Shown here piece after piece: positions 22,995-27,759 of a DNA stretch of 27,759 bases. The notes beneath the pieces are model-generated. The model had not been told where the DNA came from and ran no database searches. It saw only the letters and a list, made by a program, of their open reading frames with translations. Source of the stretch: Candidatus Omnitrophota bacterium (GTDB lineage: Bacteria; Omnitrophota; Gorgyraeia; Aquiviventales; Aquiviventaceae); the NCBI GenBank assembly GCA_016206685.1, contig JACQRB010000038.1, forward strand, positions 1 through 27,759. The letters run 5' to 3'. The translations under genes were made by a program, and so were the position numbers. The number at the start of each line of letters is the position of its first letter. Positions within the stretch are counted from its first letter, which is position 1.

Positions 22995-24386
22995 CTATTC
23001 CTCTGCCCACATCTTGATGTCTCCGTCCCGGTTCACCACGCACGCGACAGCCATCCGCCCCTTGCCGGATTCCGTCTCGCCGACGATGGAGAACCCAAAC
23101 GCCTCAGACTGGACGGTCAGCAGCCTCCCTTGCACCAGCTGCATCAGCCGATTGACGTCCTCCTCGGGGACGACGCCGGACAACTCCGATGGAATCGCCG
23201 CCGTTGCGCCGATGGTCCGGTCATCCGCCGTGCCTTCCTTATTGTCCTCTCCCGCCCGGTAAAAGACAATCCCCTTGATCCCGGTTTCGCTCAGGCCCAA
23301 GGCGCGCAGCACCGGACGAGCAGCCGTATTGATGTTCACGCGCCCCGAGCCGTAGACGGTCAGATACGGCGCCAGGCGCGCAAACAGCGCGGGGCTCATC
23401 CCTTTGACGAGGAGGAGCTCTTCCACCGATTCAAACGGCCCGTCCTTGGTCTCATACGCCGGGCTCAAGCCCTGGTAATAAAAGTCCTCCGCCCCCATCG
23501 GATGGGAATCCTCATCCTCGTCGCGCCAATCCAGAATGGCCTGGGCGATCGCCAGGGCCGGCCCGGCCTCCACCCGCCCGGTGTCCTGGATGAAGGCGTG
23601 CAGGATCGCTTCCGTCGCGGTGTTGAGATCGAGCTTGCGCTCTTCATCCGCCAGGCCATAGCGGGTCAGGAGAGTGCCGTCGACCGAGCCGGCACCATCC
23701 TCGCTGGCGAGGAAGTGCCGCGCGCTGGGGAGCGCGCCGCCGTCCTCGTGGGTGACGTAGCTGATCGTAAACGTCCCGTCTCCCATCGGCTGGCGGGCAA
23801 AGAGGCCTTCGTTGTTCACCCACTCATCGGCGAACCCGACAGAATCCGGGGAAGGGTCCCTGGCCACGACCATCAGCGCATGCTGCACGCCGCCCACGGC
23901 CGCGTAGGAAGCCTGGAGTTGCTGGTCGAACCGGTCGGCGACCTGGAGGGCGAAGGCGCTGCGCGAGCCCAAGGCCGCTGCGAGGATGCTCAACACACTG
24001 ATGACCCAGACCACCACAATCAGCACGCTTCCCCTCCCTGAGGTACGCGCCGCACCGCTGGCCGCGTCCCACTGGGGCGGGCGGCATGGGCCGGGCTTCG
24101 CGCGCCGCTCAGCGAATTTTTCTGGCCGCAGATGAGCCCCGGGGCTCGAAAAATTCGAATTCGCGGCTTCGCAAAGCCGCGGCCCTCCGCCCGCCAACTG
24201 CCGGGGGGCGGCTGCAGCAACTTGGTGAGCCGCACGTCTGATTTTCGCAGCGGCCACGGTGCCCCCCGGTCTTCTGTTGGGGCGAGCGAGAAAATCAGCC
24301 GAGCGCAGCCGCGCCTCGGTGGGGCGCGGCAAGTGATGCGGCGAACCAAGGCTGCGAAAGGCCGCCCCCTCCACGAAGGAGCTCAT
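22995..24386 (-). CDS. gspK: GspK-like pseudopilin with abnormal 119-residue leader
   Basis: The body (about residues 117-463) is GspK: prepilin-like GRG|SVLIVVVWVISVLSILAAALG without Glu+5, then 'YAAVGGVQHALMVV', a large globular domain with 'LDLNTATE' and 'RVNINTAARPVLRALG' (helix-hairpin-helix-like T2SSK segments). GspK caps the pseudopilus. The frame stays open back to an ATG at 24386 that overlaps the GspJ stop as ATGA, the coupling seen elsewhere in the operon. The first ~115 codons, however, are a palindrome-rich stretch (24060-24360) with no pilin character. Normal leaders are 6-25 residues. Either a repeat has entered the leader in frame, or translation starts internally; a GTG at 24026 has GGGAGGGG upstream but would lose the leader. 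The body is certain, the start is not. Confidence 0.8.
   Translation of the reverse strand: MSSFVEGAAFRSLGSPHHLPRPTEARLRSADFLARPNRRPGGTVAAAKIRRAAHQVAAAAPRQLAGGGPRLCEAANSNFSSPGAHLRPEKFAERRAKPGPCRPPQWDAASGAARTSGRGSVLIVVVWVISVLSILAAALGSRSAFALQVADRFDQQLQASYAAVGGVQHALMVVARDPSPDSVGFADEWVNNEGLFARQPMGDGTFTISYVTHEDGGALPSARHFLASEDGAGSVDGTLLTRYGLADEERKLDLNTATEAILHAFIQDTGRVEAGPALAIAQAILDWRDEDEDSHPMGAEDFYYQGLSPAYETKDGPFESVEELLLVKGMSPALFARLAPYLTVYGSGRVNINTAARPVLRALGLSETGIKGIVFYRAGEDNKEGTADDRTIGATAAIPSELSGVVPEEDVNRLMQLVQGRLLTVQSEAFGFSIVGETESGKGRMAVACVVNRDGDIKMWAEE
24106..24300. repeat. Palindrome-rich insert in the GspK leader region
   Basis: Several perfect inverted repeats lie in about 200 bases. CGAATTTTT/AAAAATTCG lies at 24113-24121 and 24149-24157, enclosing the 14-base palindrome GAGCCCCGGGGCTC (24134-24147). 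A hairpin CGCGGCTT-CGCA-AAGCCGCG lies at 24162-24181, and CTGATTTTC/GAAAATCAG at 24238-24246 and 24290-24298. The surrounding 24030-24380 shows no gene-like sequence on either strand beyond the open GspK frame. This resembles a REP/MITE-type mobile repeat or a structured RNA. It is not a recognised element. Confidence 0.65.
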
Positions 24387-24991
24387 GGTGACTGCGGCCT
24401 CCCGCCCATGGCGAGCGGCACCTGCACGATGAGCGACTGCGTGACCGGCCGACGACTGGATGGCTCATTGTAGCTAAGCTCCAGCTTGACCGCCAGCGGC
24501 GGCTCCGCGGCGGACCAACTGGAGGACCAATCATAGGTTTCCTCAGCGGGATCCCAGGCGTAGTAGGACAAATGCAGCCGAGTGATGTCACTGATCACCG
24601 CCTCACAGGTGTCTTTCAGGCCCGCATGAGCCAGTCGCCGATAGGGGTCGTGCGAGCGGCACAGGCGCCGCCTGGCTCCATCCCAAAAATATCCGACCCG
24701 CCCGAGCTCCTGGTAGTCCCCTGTCTCTGCGGCCGTCGAGACCAAGGCCGGAAACGAGAGCGCGTCATACGCCCCCTGAAAGGGGATGGGCTGAAAGCGA
24801 CGCGCGCCGTGCAGATCGCGCCGGAACTGATCAAAGGCGACCTGGAGCCACGGCTCCCGGGTGCCGCTGGTCTGGAATCGCTCCCAGACCTGCAATCCCC
24901 CTGCGAAGGTGGCTGCCAGCGTGGCCGCGATGAGCGCAAACAGCACCAGCGTCACTAACAGCTCGACTAAGGTCAACCCATAACTCTTCAT
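24383..24991 (-). CDS. gspJ: GspJ-like pseudopilin
   Basis: This 202-residue pseudopilin has the minimal leader MKSYG and mature start LTLVELLVTLVLFALIAATLA with Glu+5. The body has GspJ-like features: 'QVAFDQFRRDLHGARRF' and a long beta-rich domain with a Cys pair (109 and 128). GspJ joins GspI and GspK in the pseudopilus tip. It overlaps the GspI-like gene by four bases at its start and the GspK ATG by four bases at its end. Assignment among the minor pseudopilins is by order (G, I, J, K) plus length. Confidence 0.82.
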   Translation of the reverse strand: MKSYGLTLVELLVTLVLFALIAATLAATFAGGLQVWERFQTSGTREPWLQVAFDQFRRDLHGARRFQPIPFQGAYDALSFPALVSTAAETGDYQELGRVGYFWDGARRRLCRSHDPYRRLAHAGLKDTCEAVISDITRLHLSYYAWDPAEETYDWSSSWSAAEPPLAVKLELSYNEPSSRRPVTQSLIVQVPLAMGGRPQSP

Positions 24992-25386
24992 GAGTTCCCG
25001 GGCGCCGGCATGCGCAGCTGCGTCTCAAACCGTCGCTGAAACGTCCGGGCTCCCGCCCGCCACCTCACCGCCAGGCTCACCGCACTCACCAGCGGCTCTT
25101 CGACGAGCGGCCTCGCCACCAGCTCCCACTGAAAGGCGTGCTCGCCCATCCGAAACGTCCCCGTGTCGCGCTCCTCCACCTCTTTGCCTTCCCGGAAGGC
25201 CACTTCGACGTCCCCCAGTTTTGAGAGCGCAAAGAGGTAGGCCGTGCTCTGATAGGCCGCCAGCGCCTGGGCGTGCGAGATCCTCACCATGGCCTGCAGG
25301 ATCGTCACGGCTCCCACGCTCAGGATCACGAGGCTCACTAAGACCTCAACGAGCGTCAACCCACGCTTACCAGTTTTTGACATCAT
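24988..25386 (-). CDS. gspI: GspI-like pseudopilin
   Basis: This pseudopilin of about 132 residues has leader MMSKTGKRG and mature start LTLVEVLVSLVILSVGAVTIL (Glu+5). 'AYQSTAYLFALSKLGDVEV' follows, typical of GspI/PilV proteins. The start is one of two consecutive ATGs (25386 or 25383) inside the last codons of GspG, giving a 20-base overlap; the frame extends further back only as a shadow of GspG. GspI is the scaffold of the tip complex. No GspH-like gene separates it from GspG, so GspH is missing or lies elsewhere. Confidence 0.82.
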   Translation of the reverse strand: MMSKTGKRGLTLVEVLVSLVILSVGAVTILQAMVRISHAQALAAYQSTAYLFALSKLGDVEVAFREGKEVEERDTGTFRMGEHAFQWELVARPLVEEPLVSAVSLAVRWRAGARTFQRRFETQLRMPAPGNS

Positions 25387-25840
25387 CGGCGCTTTCCACC
25401 CCGTCCGGCCCGAGCGAAGACAGGTCGTAATCCCGCGGGGGATGCATCCCCGGCCGGCGATAGACATAGGGCTTGCCCCAGGGATCCAGAGGGTCCTGCT
25501 CCAGGTAGGGCCCCTTCCAGTTCTTGGGGACCGGCGGGCCGGCCGGCTTCTGCAGCAGCGCACCCAATCCCTGCTCCGTCGTGGGATAGCGGCCGTTGTC
25601 GACCTCAAACAGTTTCAGCGCGAGCGAGAGGTTGCCTTTGATGTCGGCTTCCGCGATGCTGCGCCGGGCTTCTTCGGTGCGCCCGGCCAGCCGCGGGACG
25701 ACCATGGCCGCCAGCGCGCTGATGATGACGACCACCAGCATCAACTCGATGAGCGTAAAACCGCGCAGACTGAAGAACGGAAGAACTGAAGAACTGAAGA
25801 ACCGGTTCTTTAGTTCTTTAGTCTCTCTGTCGCACAGCAT
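25367..25840 (-). CDS. gspG: GspG major pseudopilin with palindrome in its leader
   Basis: This 157-residue protein is an unmistakable GspG: SLRG|FTLIELMLVVVIISALAAMVVP with Glu+5, then 'ALKLFEVDNGRYPTTEQGLGALL', 'WKGPYL', 'DPWGKPYVY' and a closing 'SLGPDG' region that in relatives helps bind calcium. GspG polymerises into the pseudopilus. The leader is 27 residues, longer than usual, because codons about 7-19 lie in a repeat-derived palindrome. The ATG at 25840 has a strong AGGAGG seven to twelve bases upstream, so this start is well supported. It follows GspF by nine bases. Confidence 0.93.
   Translation of the reverse strand: MLCDRETKELKNRFFSSSVLPFFSLRGFTLIELMLVVVIISALAAMVVPRLAGRTEEARRSIAEADIKGNLSLALKLFEVDNGRYPTTEQGLGALLQKPAGPPVPKNWKGPYLEQDPLDPWGKPYVYRRPGMHPPRDYDLSSLGPDGVESADDVKNW
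25785..25822. repeat. Imperfect palindrome with GAACTGAA-type repeats in the GspG leader
   Basis: AAGAACTGAAGAACC (25789-25803) is followed directly by GGTTCTTTAGTTCTT (25804-25818), its reverse complement with one mismatch. The pairing extends to 25785 and 25822 with one G-U pair. Adjacent direct copies of GAACTGAA/GAACGGAA continue to about 25772. In the mRNA this would fold into a hairpin beginning about 18 bases after the start codon. It is AT-richer than its neighbours, suggesting an inserted repeat. Confidence 0.7.
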
Positions 25841-25849
25841 CGCGTCCTC

Positions 25850-27070
25850 CTATTTGATCAGTGTCCCCATCTCGAAAATGGGCAATAAAATCGCCATGAC
25901 GATGAACCCCACAATCCCTCCGACGATCAGGATCATCGCCGGTTCCAGCAGCCCCGCCAGGATCTGGAGGAGCCGCTCGATCTCGCGCTCATAGTAATTC
26001 GCGACCTCCAGCAACGCCTCCGCCGCTTTTCCGCCCTCCTCCCCCACCGCCACCGTGTGCACGAAGTAGGGCGTGGCGATCGTCAGCGTCTTCAAGCACG
26101 CCGCCAGAGAGCTGCCCTCTTTCAAGCTGCCCGGGAGCGGCTCCAACGCCTTGCGGATCACCAGGTTCTTCACGACCGGGATGGCCACCTCGGTGGCTTG
26201 GAGGATCGGAATCCCATGGGCCAACAGCAGGCCGAATGACCGCGCAAACCGCGCCAACTCCACCTGCCGGATGAGCACGCCCACGACCGGCAGCCGCAGC
26301 GCCAGGTGATCCAGCCACAGGCGGCTGGTCGCTCCCCGCCTCCTGAGGAGCAGCGCGATGAGTCCCGTCACCCCGATGACCACACCCCAACACCACCCCG
26401 TGCGGCACCACGCCGTGATCGTCAGGAGGATCCGTGTCGGCAGGGGCAGCGTCCCCCCGAAACTCACAAACAGCTTCAGCAGCCGCGGCATGACGAACGT
26501 CAAGAGGAAGACCACGGTCCCCACGCCGACCACGCCGACAAAGAGCGGGTAGGCCAGGGCCATCTGCACTTTGGCCCGGAGCGCTTCTTCCTGGTCGGCT
26601 TGGATCGCCAGCCGCTCCAGGACCGTATCCAGCGTCCCGGTGATTTCTCCCGAGCGCACCAGGCTCACATACAGCGGCGAGAAGACCCCCGGGTATTGGG
26701 CCAAAATCCGGGAGAGCGTCTGACCTTGGCGGACATGTTCACGGATCGCGTCCAGGACGGTGTGGAGTCCCGGGTGGCTGGTCTGCTCTTTCAGGATGCC
26801 CAGCGCACGCATCAGCGGAACCTGAGAGCGCATGAGGCTGGCGAACTGGCGCGTGAACTGATTCATCTGCCTGACCGGGATGCGTCCAACCCGAGCGCCC
26901 CGACCGGGGGTCAGGGCCGCCTCCCTGCCGGTTCTGGCTTCGCGGATCTGCACCGGGGTATACCCCAAACCCGCCAGATGCGTCAAGACGTTGGCGCGCG
27001 TGTCGGCTTCAAGCGTCCCTTCGATCACTTCCTGAGGCCCGCGCTTGGCCAGGTAGCGAAACGTCGCCAT
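25850..27070 (-). CDS. gspF: GspF inner-membrane platform protein
   Basis: This 406-residue protein has two T2SSF repeats: the first includes 'MNQFTRQFASLMRSQVPLMRAL' and 'SLVRSGEITGTLDTVLERLA', the second 'VELARFARSFGLLLAHGIPIL' and 'TVAVGEEGGKAAEALLEVA'. Membrane segments lie near 170-190, 218-240 and 380-400, the last with 'EPAMILIVGGIVGFIVMAI'. It is the platform that couples GspE to the pseudopilus. Its ATG shares one base with the GspE stop (TGATG), so translation is coupled. It is paralogous to the PilC/GspF at 6927-8138 but clearly diverged. Confidence 0.93.
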   Translation of the reverse strand: MATFRYLAKRGPQEVIEGTLEADTRANVLTHLAGLGYTPVQIREARTGREAALTPGRGARVGRIPVRQMNQFTRQFASLMRSQVPLMRALGILKEQTSHPGLHTVLDAIREHVRQGQTLSRILAQYPGVFSPLYVSLVRSGEITGTLDTVLERLAIQADQEEALRAKVQMALAYPLFVGVVGVGTVVFLLTFVMPRLLKLFVSFGGTLPLPTRILLTITAWCRTGWCWGVVIGVTGLIALLLRRRGATSRLWLDHLALRLPVVGVLIRQVELARFARSFGLLLAHGIPILQATEVAIPVVKNLVIRKALEPLPGSLKEGSSLAACLKTLTIATPYFVHTVAVGEEGGKAAEALLEVANYYEREIERLLQILAGLLEPAMILIVGGIVGFIVMAILLPIFEMGTLIK

Positions 27071-27759
27071 CAGGTGTCTTCCTGCGTGACGCGCAGGACT
27101 TCATCTAACGTCGTGAGCCCGGTCTTGACCTTCTCCCACCCGTCCTCGCGCATGGTCCGCATGCCGAGCTCGACGGCGGTCCGCCGCAGGACGTCGGCTG
27201 AGGCTTTCTGGATGACGAGATCCTTGATCGGCTGCGACATGAACAAGAGCTCATAGATGGCGCTGCGCCCGTGGAACCCGGTCTGGTGGCAGGCCTTACA
27301 GCCCCGGCTGCGATACATCTGCGGCAAGTCGGGCCGCTTGGAGGCCACCTGTTCCTTGCACTGCCGGCACAGCAGGCGCACCAGGCGCTGCGCCAAGATG
27401 CACTCCACGGAGGAGGCGATCAGATACGGGTCAATGCCCATATCCATCAACCGGGTCACCCCGCCGACGGCGTCATTGGTATGGAGGGTGGACAGGACCA
27501 GATGCCCGGTGAGGGCGATCCGAATCGCCAACTCGGCCGTCTCCAGATCGCGGACTTCTCCGACCATCATGACGTTGGGGTCATGGCGCAGCATGCTGCG
27601 CAGCCCTTGCGCAAAGGTCAGGCCGATGGCGGGGTTGACGTGCACCTGGGTCATCCCCTCGAGCTCGTATTCAATCGGATCTTCGATCGTGTTGATCTTC
27701 CGCTCCTGGGTATTGATGGTCTTCAAGCAGGCGTACATCGTGGTCGTTTTGCCGCTGCC
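27070..27759 (-). CDS. gspE: GspE secretion ATPase, N-terminus outside the window
   Basis: Only the C-terminal 229 residues are present; the window edge cuts through Walker A, leaving GSGKTT. The Asp box 'TIEDPIEY', Walker B 'NVMMVGEVRD', His box 'HLVLSTLHTND' and the zinc pairs 'CRQC' and 'CKAC' are all intact, as is the C-terminal 'TLDEVLRVTQED' typical of GspE/PilB. It is the second copy of this ATPase type in the window and is clearly related to the one at 10024-11700. It heads the visible part of the T2SS-like operon and shares one base with the GspF ATG. Confidence 0.93.
   Translation of the reverse strand, partial: GSGKTTTMYACLKTINTQERKINTIEDPIEYELEGMTQVHVNPAIGLTFAQGLRSMLRHDPNVMMVGEVRDLETAELAIRIALTGHLVLSTLHTNDAVGGVTRLMDMGIDPYLIASSVECILAQRLVRLLCRQCKEQVASKRPDLPQMYRSRGCKACHQTGFHGRSAIYELLFMSQPIKDLVIQKASADVLRRTAVELGMRTMREDGWEKVKTGLTTLDEVLRVTQEDT

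Noticed and set aside
1..27759. CRISPR arrays, tRNA or rRNA genes, insertion sequences with transposase, prophage genes
   Set aside because: None seen on reading both strands; the only phage-like item is the excisionase-type HTH protein, which has no phage context.

Overview
This is a GC-rich, gene-dense bacterial window from a Gram-negative lineage. The evidence for an outer membrane is two type II secretion / type IV pilus-like assembly clusters and a periplasm-facing CHASE sensor. The gene style (pseudopilins of the T2SS-G type with a 'NDPF' region, PilM-PilN fusions, many PAS/CHASE kinases and single receivers) resembles uncultivated lineages such as Omnitrophota or neighbouring PVC/Nitrospirota-like groups. 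That placement is a low-confidence impression, because no marker gene fixes the taxonomy.

Layout, right to left as transcribed. (A) 27759-20536, minus strand: a T2SS-like operon containing GspE (cut by the window edge), GspF, GspG, GspI-like, GspJ-like, GspK-like, a GspL-like PilM/PilN-type fusion, a GspM/PilO-like protein and a small exported coiled-coil protein. No secretin, GspC, GspH or prepilin peptidase is present in the window. (B) 19267-20532, plus strand: a lone GAF histidine kinase whose -10 box lies so close to the ATG that the mRNA may be leaderless. (C) 19076-1136, minus strand: about 18 kb of tightly packed genes, mostly overlapping by 1-26 bases or separated by fewer than 25. 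These begin with an excisionase-type HTH protein, a RedB-like thioredoxin-fold protein, a kinase-less membrane sensor and a CHASE/LOV-like histidine kinase. Next come four single receivers and a receiver-kinase-degenerate GGDEF protein, then a PilB/GspE ATPase. A PAS kinase plus receiver pair follows, sitting between the ATPase and its PilC/GspF partner. The run ends with four pilin-like proteins, a PilM-PilN fusion, PilO-like and GspB/PilP-like proteins and a cupin. (D) 1078-34, minus strand: an RHH-Doc toxin-antitoxin pair with its own AT-rich promoter, then a GGQ release-factor-like protein.

The most striking theme is the merging of a multi-kinase, output-less phosphorelay with a pilus/secretion machine in one apparent transcription unit. 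None of its five stand-alone receivers carries a DNA-binding or enzymatic output domain, so the likely output is protein-protein control, plausibly of the pilus ATPases. One minor pilin carries a C-terminal F5/8-type (discoidin) binding domain, which suggests surface adhesion. A second theme is palindromic sequence placed where secretion genes tolerate it: in the GspG leader, in the GspK leader and between the PilMN and PilO genes.
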